Assembly: GCF_963855985.1 (NCBI RefSeq)
Contig: NC_087100.1
Coordinates: 531,001-595,000 of the forward strand
Length of the DNA stretch: 64,000 nt
Source of the DNA: Ostrinia nubilalis
Taxonomy: Eukaryota; Arthropoda; Insecta; Lepidoptera; Crambidae
Reading direction: 5' to 3'
Within the stretch, counting starts at the first letter, position 1. Each line of letters starts with the position of its first letter. Under the pieces are notes generated by a model. It was not told the origin of the DNA, ran no database searches, and worked only from the letters and a program-made list of their open reading frames with translations. A program made the position numbers and the translations under genes. Shown here in pieces: positions 32,801-43,142 of this stretch.

Positions 32801-32818
32801 ATCCTACCGACTGCGCCA
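32801..32818 (-). other. tRNA-Ser primer-binding site
   Basis: The minus strand reads TGGCGCAGTCGGTAGGAT, three bases after the LTR end. Insect errantiviruses of the 17.6/297 type are known to use a tRNA-Ser site of this form. Confidence 0.8.
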
Positions 32819-33048
32819 AATTGTTACGTAGTGTGAAGTAAAACACGGTTTGATGTCTCAGAGTGAACTGTAAACAATAAATTATCCTAATCGATGACAA
32901 TAAGGAATCGATGACAAATAAGGAAAAATAATATGAGAACTAACTAACACATGAATAATACATAGATACTATTACACATATAACAACTGTCACTCTTACG
33001 AGTCCTCATCCTTAAACGACTTACCTATGTATCAAAGTCGCATCCGCT

Positions 33049-33542
33049 CAAAGTTTTTAGTCGCTTCAACCTCCTTCGTCTGCGTATTGCCTTATCTATT
33101 TCTTTGTAAACCCGTTCACTGCGGACCACACCACCGACCCACATGTTATGTCTAACTGAGGGTTAGGACGTTAACTGGGATGATGCGATTAGCGGAGCCC
33201 GAAGGACCCTGGCTTCAATTTACTTTGCATAATGCGCAAACGCCGCGCCCAAAAGGATTTGAAACAATGATTTCTTGATTACGAAACGCAGTTTATGAGC
33301 TCCTACGTACATATCCTTCTAGTCAGATATCAGATTTGACATAACCCATATTATTATCTGTCCAAGGATAGGTAGGTACTAATAAATGAAGGAAAAGTAA
33401 CTATCTGTTACAACTAGTTGAGATAAATGGGATCTATAAAAAGGAAAATTGCTTTTTATCCTAAAAAAATCTTGACACCTTTGATACCTCCTGAAAAATA
33501 GGTGATAAAATTGAAGTAAAACTGTAAGTCTTCACAAAGGTA
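33049..33542. other. No recognisable gene
   Basis: Spacer between the env-only provirus and the foldback element. Nothing is recognised. Confidence 0.4.
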
Positions 33543-33561
33543 CTAATGACGGGTTAGTCCC

Positions 33562-33775
33562 AACGGCCCCGGTGGATCTGCCCCGTCAACGGGGCGGATG
33601 GGAAAAAGTGTTTCAACGACCCCGGTAGTCATAGTCTTAGCGTTCAACGGGGTGGATGGAACACATCAAGTGTCAACCACCCCGGTATATCGTTTAACGG
33701 GGCGGATGGATCAAATCAAGTTTCAACCACCCCGGTATTTCACTAAACGTGAAAGATGACACAGATCTAAAAGGT
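33562..33775. repeat. GC-rich subrepeats in the left arm
   Basis: Four units of about 50-60 bp start with aac(g/c)(g/a)ccccggt at 33562, 33615, 33675 and 33725. The first three end in cggggYggatgg. They are mirrored in the right arm. Confidence 0.85.
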
Positions 33776-33953
33776 TCCACCTCGGTATTGCATACCGAAA
33801 ATAAAACCTGTTAATAAAATAAAAAAATAATATGTAAATAATAATCAGTTTTATTATTTTAACAGTCACTGTTTAAAAAATCTTCAGCATAAAAGTAAGT
33901 TTAACTGTCACAAAATATTATGGTCATAATTCTATACAGGGTGGCATTTTGTA

Positions 33954-34395
33954 ATGCCACCTGGAGGGAAAGTACTCTTAATACTGTAGATAGAAAATTT
34001 TACTGAAAGAAAACATTCCTTTATTTTTGAAAAGAAAGAGAACTGCATTCATAGATTTTCGAAAATTTTTCGAAAATTCACTACCATACCATACAATTTT
34101 CTGTAAATAATTAAGATAATTTAAGATTTCATGGTTTTCCTTTCATTTGATTTATCAAGTTTGTTAGAGTGATTTCATCCTTATACTTAACTCTAACGAT
34201 CGATGCAATAAAAATACAGGGTGTAATTTTTAACAGATTTTAGTTGGTTCGATTCCCGGGTGTAGCAAGCAAATTTTTGGAAATCTTTGAATGCAGTTCT
34301 ATTTCTTTTCAAAAATAAAGGAACGTTTTCTTTGAGAATTTTTTTTCTATCTACAATATTAAGAGTACTTTCCTTCCAGGTGGCACACTGTGAAC
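33954..34395. mobile_element. Palindromic MITE inside the foldback element
   Basis: About 125 bp at each end are inverted copies: tgccacctggagggaaagta on the left mirrors ctttccttccaggtggca on the right. The centre is a non-coding spacer. Confidence 0.75.
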
Positions 34396-34589
34396 CAAAA
34401 GGCCAATCTAGCTGGACAAAATTATTTAAAGCTTGGAATAGGTACTAAACGCTTTAAAAACTCTTACTTTGATATAATATGTTAAAAAAATTAACAGAAA
34501 GCTTTTATTAATGACTAGCGGCCGCCCGCGACTTCGTACGCGTGGATCCCATTTTACCCCCTTCATCTATCTTACGCGGTTTAGATTTT

Positions 34590-35400
34590 TTCATACAAAT
34601 GTTTTTTCCCGCTAACTCCCGTTCCCGTTGGAATTTCGCAATATCCTGTTGTAACTAAGCTTTAAGTTTACTAAGAGACCTTCATGCCAAATTTCAAGCG
34701 TCTAACTTAAGCGGTTTAGATTTTTCATACAAAAGGATTTTCCCGGTAATTCCTGTTCCTGTGGGAATTTCGGGAATTCTTTTCTTAGTGCACCTCTACG
34801 GTACCTAAGCTACGTCCCTTATAAATTTCAAGTGCCTACGTTTAGCCGTTTAGGCTGTGCGTGGGTATGTCAGTGAGTCAGTCATACAAAAGGAATTTCC
34901 CGCTAATTCCAGTTCCCGTGGGAATTTTGCAATATCCTGTTGTAACTAAGCTTTAAGTTTACTAAGGTACCTGCATGCCAAATTTTAAGCGTCTAACTTA
35001 AACGGTTTAGATATTTTCATACAAATGTTTTTTCCCGAACTCCCGTTCCCGTGAGAATTTTGCAATATCCTGTTGTAACTAAGCTTTAAATTTACTAAGG
35101 TACCTGCATGCCAAATTTCAAGCGTCTATGTTACGTGGCTTAGATTTTTTCATACAAATGTTTTTTCTCGCTAATTCCCGTTCCCGTAGGAATTTTGCAA
35201 TATCCTGTTATAACTAAGCTTTAAGTTTACTAAGGTACCTGCTTGCCAAATTTCAAGCGTCTAACTTAAGCGGTTTAGATTTTTCATACAAAAGGAATGC
35301 CCGTTCCCGTGGGAATTCCTAAGTATCCTATAACCTGCCCAGGAGTATGAAGAATAATTGTACCAAGTTTTGTTAAAATCCGTCGAGTAGTTTTTGTTTC
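34590..35400. repeat. Multimeric repeat of about 135 bp, five units
   Basis: Units start with tcatacaaa at 34590, 34726, 34881, 35018, 35152 and 35286 (the last partial). Each contains cccgttcccgtgggaatt, aagctttaagtttactaagg and ccaaatttcaagcgtct. The block is preceded by ccgcccgcgacttcgtacgc (34520-34545) and ends in an (agac)n microsatellite. The family is common in insects, but I cannot name it with confidence. Confidence 0.75.
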
Positions 35401-35408
35401 TATAAGGA

Positions 35409-35440
35409 ACATACAGACAGACAGACAGACAGACAGACAC
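35409..35440. repeat. (agac)n microsatellite
   Basis: Tandem agac units ending the multimeric repeat. Confidence 0.9.
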
Positions 35441-36091
35441 TAGACAGACAAAAATTTTACTGATTGCATTTTTGGCATCAGTATCGATCACTAATCACCC
35501 CCTGATAGTTATTTTGAAAATATATTTCATGTACAGAATTGACCTCTCTACAGATTTATTATAAGTATAGATAAAACTAAAAACCAGCATAAACTGACCC
35601 TCTTTATTAAACATTTTGTACGTGTATGGAGGTCTAGTTAAACTGGACTTGTTAGTTAAGGTAAATTATTGTTTTTTTTTATACTGGTGCTGATATTTTA
35701 ACATCTTTACATTATTAGTTCTGTAAAAGTACTAAGGTATAATGCTAAACCTAAGCTTTTAAAGATGGCTTTCTATACTGAAAATTACAAAGCTGAAGAC
35801 CTTGTTTGTTTGGTTAAACGCGCTAATTTCAGGAACTAAGCTACAGCCCGATTTGAAAAAATATTTTTGTATTGGATAGCCCATTTATCAAGAAAGGCTT
35901 AGTCGATATAACACCCTACAGCCAATAGGGGTGGAGCAGTAAAGAAAAACGGGAAGTATTATTCAAACTATTTTTACGCATACAAAGATGCGAGCACAGC
36001 TGGTTAATAAATAATGGAAATTAAATAAAACTTTAACAATACCTGGCCGGCCATTACCAAATCGTCAGTAGGTAGGTACCTACTGCAGGAC

Positions 36092-36397
36092 TTAAATCGT
36101 CAACTCGTTGCGTCTTCTTTTTGTTTTGAACGCGGCTTGGACGAAGTCAATCTTTGGGCGACCAGGACTTGAAGTACTAGATTGACTTTTTGAAGATGAC
36201 GTAGATGGATTCAAAATACGTGTACTTATCAAATTGAAGTTTTCAATATTCAGCCATTCAACACCAATCGGCCTTGTCACAAAATCGTCCCGAATTTTAT
36301 CAAACTGAACCCATTTTTCGCCTAATTTTGAGCTATTCTGACTAAATTCTTTATAATGTTTCTTAAACAACAATCCATAACCTCTTTTTAGTCTTAT
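36092..36397 (-). CDS. Unrecognised basic protein fragment inside the foldback element
   Basis: An open minus-strand frame of about 100 codons with no in-frame ATG at its start. It is preceded by attatttcttag, which could be a splice acceptor, so it may be a terminal exon. It has a Lys/Phe-rich N-terminal part, a Ser/Thr-rich linker (STSSSKSQSSTSS) and a basic end containing GRPKIDFVQ and KTKRRR. A GRP motif followed by a KRRR cluster is seen in some uncharacterised arthropod repeat-associated proteins (from memory, unchecked). The function is unknown, and it may be a chance frame. Confidence 0.35.
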   Translation of the reverse strand: MRLKRGYGLLFKKHYKEFSQNSSKLGEKWVQFDKIRDDFVTRPIGVEWLNIENFNLISTRILNPSTSSSKSQSSTSSPGRPKIDFVQAAFKTKRRRNELTI

Positions 36398-36491
36398 CTA
36401 GCTAAGAAATAATCGAGTAGTCCTGAAATTGTATTGTTTTTGGGTGTTAATGGTTAAATGCGTAATAAAACTAGCTTCGGGTCACCGCCAC

Positions 36492-37157
36492 CACAGAATA
36501 AGTAATAGTACAGGTACAGAAGGATTACTCCGCAAGACGATTTAAATAAATGCGAGTCTTCCTACGACGCGATACAGTGGAATTCAGCTCGCACAGCACT
36601 ACGTACCTACAATTTTATTCACCTACAAGTTTTGTCTCTTTCTATCGCGTGCCTCTGAACTCTTCTTACGCTGTTAGGGTTGCTGTCTAGTGAAAAAATA
36701 ATTAATCTACTTATTTGTAATGAGGTACGTATGTAGGTAAGTACGCATTCATTATGGAAAACCTTGGGAGAGGCCTTTGTCCAGCAGTGGACGTCATTTG
36801 GCTGAAACGAACGAACGCATTCTGAGCAGTAGTCATGGTAGGTTAGGTTCCTATACTATCCTAAAAATACCTACATGGCCAACATACCTTTCAGCATCTT
36901 TGGGAAGCGAAAAAAAGATAAATCCGGTAGATTTCTTTCCGAATTTAAACACCCGAACGCCGCACAATATTTCTTTCTCTTTATGTCCATTTTTAAATAA
37001 TATTCTCTATATTATCTTCGATCATAGAATTAGGTACTACAACCCACGCCAGCGTCCTGACGGGCGCGCGCGTGACACTCGACTAATATAATACCCGCCG
37101 GCGGGGCGCTTCGCTGTAGGTAATTATCGGATGTACCGCGCGGAGTGAGCCAGGCCT
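36492..37157. mobile_element. 667-bp non-autonomous element, copy 2
   Basis: Near-identical to 19441-20107 and in the same orientation. It is flanked by accgccac (36484-36491) and gccgccac (37158-37165), an 8-bp duplication with one change. It lies inside the foldback element, so it inserted after that element formed. Confidence 0.8.
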
Positions 37158-37845
37158 GCCGCCACTACGTTTTCTGCAAAAAAATCAAAGTTGGTGCTTC
37201 AGTGTGCTGTCTACAACCTACTATTTTTTGAAGCTCACATTATGTGGCTACTTCATATAAAAAATCCAGCCCGCCATAATATTTTGTGACAGTTAAACTT
37301 ACTTTTATTGTTAATCAACAACTGATTAATGTAACTACGTATCTGTGATTCTAAAATAATAATATTTTGTAACAATTTTAGAGTGACTTTTTATCACATT
37401 AGACTATTAGATTTTTATAATATTGACTGATTAATGCAATTGCGCATCTGTGATTCTAAACGTAATCTATAGGTTTATGACCATAATATTTTGTGACAGT
37501 TAAACTTGCTTTTATGCTGAAGATTTTTTAAACAGTGACTGTTAAATAAAACTGATTTAATTATTTTTTTTTATTAACAGGTTTTATTTTCGGTATGCAA
37601 TACCGAGGTGGAACCTTTTAGATCTGTGTCATCTTTCACGTTTAGTGAAATACCGGGGTGGTTGAAACTTGATTTGATCCATCCGCCCCGTTAAACGATA
37701 TACCGGGGTGGTTGACACTTGATGTGTTCCATCCACCCCGTTGAACGCTAAGACTATGACTACCGGGGTCGTTGAAACACTTTTTCCCATCCGCCCCGTT
37801 GACGGGGCAGATCCACCGGGGCCGTTGGGACTAACCCCTAATGAC

Positions 37846-38600
37846 GACTTAATACTTATTCACCTTACGCTAAATATCTTCCTACCTACCTAAATGTATT
37901 AGCAAATTCATTCATAATACTAGCACCTTTCGCATTATCATTCCATTAAGAAACACAATACGTTTCCGCCCACTTTTCATAATCCCCACATTCCGTGAAC
38001 GGCACCTATTTTGACAGATCCTTTGTGAAAGCTCACAAGCAATTGGCATAAAAGGGTATTCGCGTTACAGTATTAAGCAGGAGCTTATAATAAAAGCTTT
38101 GAAAGCGTGTCGGCTGTCGCCGGCGGACGCGTAATTTCAATATACATCTGCGGAAAGTAGATATGAATGTCATTCGGGTTATGAATTGAATTTTGATGTC
38201 AGTTAGAACGCACGGTAAAAGTTCTGCTGCTTATGAAGCTGTTAAACATGCATCTGTTTGACATTTCATGCTATTTATTAATTAAAATTGCTTCGTTATA
38301 AAATAATGCATTTCTCAAAACTCCCAATTAATTTCAAGTTATGTGCAAAACTAAGGCTGCTGTCCATGTGTCTTAATAAAAGTTTGATCCTTAGGTTTAG
38401 TAATAGTATTTATTGTTGTTATGGGGTTTAATTAATAAAGCGCCATGATTATCTTCAACTTAATTGTTTATTGCAATCTTACACATGCAAAATATAATTA
38501 TTACAACGGAGCACATCAAAACAAAACTTTTTAGTCGGCCATTTTTCCACAGAGAGACCATAGACACCGAGCTAGCTTTTTTAAACTCTAAACCATAAAT
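37846..38600. other. No recognisable gene
   Basis: AT-rich spacer. Nothing is recognised. Confidence 0.4.
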
Positions 38601-38618
38601 AAATGTTTAGTGTTGTCA

Positions 38619-39255
38619 TTACTCAACAGTATTCAATCCTTGTCTAGCTTTGATCATTTCCCTAATCTTATCTTCTTGCATGGCGAAGTTACCAGCATCC
38701 ACTAGATCGGTAAACTCCTTTGTTCGCCACATAGTGCCTATGTCAGAGTTTAAACCGTTCGCGTTCACAAAAACACTTAGGGCCATTTCTTCTGTTGTAA
38801 ATTTTCGATCAGGTAACGAATCTTCCGTTGTTTCAGTTGCTAATTTTTCGAGTATTTTATTTTGACAGAGGTCGACTCTATGAAGGTGTTGGGTAACGGT
38901 TTCGTTATGTTTTTGGAACATTGATTGGAGTTCCAAGTGAAGATGTGCAAAGTCTTCGTTTGAGAGAATTTCTGAATTAAAAATGTTTTGAGATCATACC
39001 AGATTCTGTGTTGTTTCGCGTGCACGTCCGACGATAGAGGTCCCGTGATTTTATTTAGTGCGTAAATTAGCAGTATTTCTTGTTGCAAAATATTCGAGAG
39101 CTTGAATGCAGAGTCGCAAGAACGTATGTATCAATAAACCTTAGATGACTGGTTGGTTTGTGTCGAAGTATAAAAAGATTTTCGTACTTATATTTAAACT
39201 GCCTTATATGAGTGTGTCGCCCTGTTCTGTCACATGTCAGCACGTTCACGCTCAA
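38619..39255 (-). pseudogene. Errantivirus-like gag fragment
   Basis: Minus-strand pieces in shifted frames carry ITGPLSSDVHAKQH, then MELQSMFQKHNETVTQHLHR with a VDLCQNKI motif, then VDAGNFAMQEDKIREM. This is the same order as gag at 5.6-7.2 kb but more divergent, so it is an independent member of the family. At least two frameshifts are present. Confidence 0.8.
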
Positions 39256-39990
39256 TTAAGTGTGCAAATCGAAAACGTTAGGCGTTAGTAAAAGGGCTGC
39301 CAAAAATAATTTTCAATAAGAAAAACATCAAGATCAAGAAGATTAAGAAAAATGACTTATATAATCAGAACAAAAAAGATGTTATCGTAATAATAATACA
39401 TCTTAATATCAACCAATCGAATCCTCAGGATCTATGATATGACTTCGGTAGAACCTTCTCGTACTGTTTTGCTCAACATAGAACATAATTTATTATAATA
39501 TACGCGCCATTTTATTTGTATTTTGGCTTGTTGTCCGGCTTCTGCCAGCGAACACTTGCAAGTCCTATAAAGAAAATAAAATGTTAATATTACCTTCACT
39601 TTGTGCCAGCCCTGCCGCACACAATAGACACGCAAGTGTTACCAAATCGCAGACTATCGACAAACAGCAGGCAGCACGCACACAATGCGGATTAGGGCAG
39701 TCTTAAACGCTGTTGCAATTCTTCTTTGTTCAGTGCGCGTACGCACTGATGGATACGTCACGAGAAGAGACGTTAGAAAATATACACAAGTAGAACTGCA
39801 AGTTGGAACCACTACGCTTTTCGAAAAACTGTGTTGTTAGAAACTACGGTACAATTCCTACCTCTCGTTCCCACTGCTGTAACTCTTGTGCAGGATTATC
39901 AGCTTGAACGCCAATAAAAACCCTGCCAGTTGAGGCCAAGTTTGTGACAAAATTTAAATAATCATAAGAAAACAGAAGGAAGTTTGAAGC
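39256..39990. other. No recognisable gene
   Basis: The minus strand around 39550-39600 has donor- and acceptor-like motifs only about 30 nt apart, too short for an insect intron. No coding evidence. Confidence 0.35.
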
Positions 39991-39992
39991 TA

Positions 39993-40129
39993 ATGCGAAG
40001 TTTAGACTAGCAATAAAACCTGTAGAAGTTGACTTCCGCAATTTTAGCTTGCCACAGCTATTTACATAGTGGTAAACAGCTTGCGGAAGTCAACTTCTGC
40101 AAGTTTTATTGCTAGTCTAAACCTCGCAT
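39993..40129. mobile_element. Hairpin MITE, 137 bp
   Basis: The arms are inverted copies (atgcgaagtttagactagca on the left; its mirror ends at 40129) and meet around a short spacer near 40045-40078. Confidence 0.8.
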
Positions 40130-40621
40130 TCACAATTGCTTTAAGAAACTTACTGGCGAAAATATAAATAGCAATTTTATGGCGGACTCTGCTATTAAAA
40201 GAAATCTCTGTCCTGTAAAATAAAAGTCTGCACGATTCCAAAAAGTACCTTATCACCTTTCCACGCCAAGCCCATATCATAATTATTAAAGTGACACCTT
40301 ACCTTTATCAGTCACCCCAAAGCTCCACAACCAGCTTGTAACAATGGAGACGCGCCCAAGCAAGCCGCGTGACATTTTTTACACCGCATTAAATCGCATT
40401 CACACCGTCAAGGCGCGGCCCACTCGCCTCACCTCGCCCCGGCTTTGCACAGCTCGAAGAGATGAGACAACCCACTGCAGTATAGCGAAATAAGATACCA
40501 AGAAAAAGAAAGATGTACCTGCATATTATTTAGTATGGAGTGTCAATGGCTAGTTTCTAACAGTTTAAACAGCTTAAATAAAGCTTGGTAGATATACTTT
40601 TATGTATTTTAAATTAGGTGT

Positions 40622-40750
40622 TGCCATTCACGAAGACGAGTGAGCTTTACATGTGTGATGGCTTTTCAAAAGTTTTGATAGACATTACACTATCGATAAG
40701 TTCATGTACACGTACACACACAAGTAGCTCACTCGCCTTCGTGAATTGCA
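40622..40750. mobile_element. Short TIR element (MITE)
   Basis: The ends attcacgaagacgagtgagc and gctcactcgccttcgtgaat are inverted copies. No open frame. Confidence 0.7.
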
Positions 40751-40951
40751 AGAACTATAACAGTCTCGGATTTGCGAAGTTACATTTTATCAATTTTATA
40801 ATAATTCCACTGTAATATTCTTTTGCACCTGATTAAAATGAAAATAAACTGTTTATATCACATTATGTTATTTTATTTACAATTTATATCACCTTTGTAA
40901 TATTATTACCCTTCTTTTCAGAAATCAACTGTGAAAAATATGCACTTAATA

Positions 40952-41699
40952 CACTGGACCGCAAAGAAAAAGTATAGGTTAGAAAAACTTCAATATCTTC
41001 AAAGTAACTTACCTACCTTTATGAATTAAAGATAATTCAAGGTTTTAATTTTATTTATTTTTTTAATATACTCGGCATCAAATAAATCGCACCTCCCGCG
41101 ACAAACACTTATCAAACGTATGCATCCCCACTTCCCACCAACATTGGTACCATTGGAAAGCCTAGTTCTAAACTTCATTTCATTAAAGGAAAGGTTTTTA
41201 CCCCAAAAATGTGTCTTTACAAGGATCCAGAGTCACTTCTCCAAAAAATAGGTAGTTACGCTATAGCCATTTTTTTTTTATGACTATAAAACTGTTAAGT
41301 TGGGATTAATCGCTATCCATCTGTTAAAGAGGACACGTGAGATCTTTATTTGGTTTTATAACCATAAAAATGGTCTTATTGATCCCAGAGGTGAGCCTAA
41401 AGTGAGGTCTATTTTCAAGTCACATTTATGTTATATGTTAATCATTTATTTAGAAATGAAATATATTTTTCATTAAGGATATTTATTGGGCTTTCAATTA
41501 ACACCAATATTGTTGGGGTACCATGATTGTGTCAGAAGAAAATCTTTAAAGTTCGCGTCGCGGAAGGTGCGGTTTATTTGATGTTGAGTGTATTAAAATA
41601 CGTAGCTTTTCCTGAATATTTTGTTTCATAAAGCTAGGTCAGGTACTTTTGAAGTTTTAAAACGTTTTCTAACCGACGTTTTTTCTTTGCAGTCCAGTG
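40952..41699. mobile_element. 748-bp snap-back (near-palindromic) element, TA-flanked
   Basis: The ends cactggacYgcaaagaaaaa are inverted copies flanked by TA (40950-40951 and 41700-41701). The inverted similarity continues inward for about 300 bp per side, for example caaataaatcgcacctcccgcg mirrored at 41560-41585. Almost the whole element could fold on itself. A Tc1/mariner-type origin is suggested by the TA flanks. Confidence 0.8.
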
Positions 41700-42135
41700 T
41701 AGTTAGTGTAACGTAAGTAGGTATGTATTAAAATTCAGTCAATCACTTGTAGATAAACTGATCTGTAAGAGCTATGGTACCTTTGAGGTACAAAATCCAG
41801 TAGCAGATTTCACAGATTATATCATTTGGCATTGTAAACTGCGCAGAAGTGGCAGCAAGCCTCATTGTCCCCGCAGATGTGCGAAGAAAAGACTTTAATT
41901 GTATTGTCATAACTTGTCAATCTTACAAAACGTGTTGTGTTACTTATTTATTTTTTCTATGACGTTTTTCAATGCTTCCTGCCCTTTCAGATTAGTGGGG
42001 ACAATCGATTTAGTTATCATATTTAAACTTTTAAGCTTCCTCTTAAAGTAAGAGATTTCTCTTATTACTTAAAAAAAAATATTACTTACGTGTACATTTG
42101 TATTACGTTTTAAAATAAACGTGCTATTAGCAACC

Positions 42136-42181
42136 TCGTAACCAAACTAGGAGCAAAAAGTTGCTCCTAGTTTGGTTACGA
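42136..42181. repeat. Perfect 21-bp inverted repeat
   Basis: The arms tcgtaaccaaactaggagca(a) and the mirror at 42161-42181 are separated by only 4 bp (aaag). Confidence 0.95.
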
Positions 42182-42677
42182 CGAGTACAGACGAGTACGA
42201 AATTTTACAATACCTTTGCGTTTTCTATCTTGAAAATGAACATCTTACACATGTTACGTGTAGATTTATTTTGACATATGGTACCAGCACCTTCACAGTA
42301 AATATATTTTTGAATAATTCAACTTCATACATATGTGATGCTAGCTGTACTGCGAGCTGCGACGCATAACAATATGCAGTGCCAAATGGAGAATTATTAA
42401 TGAAAGTCAGTAAGTAGCTTCAAAGTGATTATTATAAGTATTATCTATCCATGATTTTGTAATTGAAAAAATAATCGAATCGAACATAAACTCACCCAGG
42501 GTTCAAGTCCCACCTGAGACAGTGGAAAAACAGGTTTTAGATAATTTAGTATAAAAAAATGCAGAAATCACCATAAAATACAATTATTTAATTACTATGA
42601 AAGCTTTTTATTTGTACCCTGAAAATCAAATCAAAACTTTTTGCAGTCGAATGTGGTTTTGACTAACGCCCTTGGTC

Positions 42678-42719
42678 AAAACCACTTTTGACTGAAAAAA
42701 ATCAGTCAAAAGTGGTTTT
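42678..42719. repeat. 18-bp inverted repeat within a repeated motif cluster
   Basis: aaaaccacttttgactga and its mirror are separated by six A. The same motif recurs, degenerate, several times between 42645 and 42775. Confidence 0.9.
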
Positions 42720-43142
42720 CACTCATACTCTTGGCCAAAATCACTTTTGTTTGACTGAATGTGTTTTTGACCGATTATGAGTTTTGACTGCAACACCTAT
42801 AACTACTTCGAAATGAAGCTAATGCCTGCCACCGCGAATGATTTTCCTTTTCAGTTTTTCCTACTAGTGTTTACTCTGAGGTTCGCTGTATTTCTCCAGG
42901 TCCCTTTGGTGGTCCGATGGTGTCAGCTATCGACGTGTTTATGCGTCCGGTCCGACGCGGTGCGAGTAATTACACGCGCGCTGTTCGACTTTACAGTTCG
43001 CTAGTTTGGTAATACACACAGCTGGCTAGTTCGGCGAACGCTGGGTTGGGACGTCGAGCTGGGAAAACATCGCTGGAAACAATAATAAATAGATATTTAT
43101 CTACAAGTTATAAACAAAGTTTAAGAATTCACCAAATAAATA

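Larger units (their letters stand above)
31200..33048 (-). mobile_element. Env-only errantivirus provirus
   Basis: On the minus strand the order is: 5' LTR remnant (33048-32822), tRNA-Ser primer site (32818-32801), leader, env, polypurine tract (31292-31281), and the start of the 3' LTR (31280 leftward). The interior is about 1.54 kb, the size of env alone, whereas a full errantivirus interior also carries gag and pol. Both LTR parts share a cctcatccttaaa...aaagtcgc block (31216-31250 and 33004-33048). The outer ends of both LTRs are truncated. Confidence 0.75.
33551..37837. mobile_element. 4.3-kb foldback-type element with long inverted arms
   Basis: Left arm 33551-33929 and right arm 37475-37837 are near-identical inverted copies, starting GGGTTAGTCCCAACGGCCCC. 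The 8-bp target duplication CTAATGAC flanks the element (33543-33550 and 37838-37845). The arms contain direct subrepeats, as in Foldback/Galileo-like transposons. The middle carries a palindromic MITE, a multimeric repeat, one possible exon-like frame and the second copy of the 667-bp element. I recognise no transposase. Confidence 0.85.
41702..43139. other. No recognisable gene; two hairpins
   Basis: It holds two strong hairpins (separate entries) and otherwise AT-rich sequence. A B-box-like gggttcaagtccca near 42500 is an isolated SINE-like trace. Confidence 0.4.

Noticed and set aside
33562..33775. CRISPR-like spaced repeats
   Set aside because: Units are degenerate, of unequal spacing and mirrored in the other arm of a foldback element; the DNA is eukaryotic.
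34240..34270. tRNA B-box-like sequence (ggttcgattcccgggtg); similar at about 42500, 47390 and 51270
   Set aside because: Isolated B-boxes without an A-box or cloverleaf; probably decayed SINE traces or chance.
39540..39610. Tiny intron on the minus strand (gtaatatt...ttctttatag)
   Set aside because: Only about 30 nt between donor and acceptor, too short for an insect intron, with no protein support.
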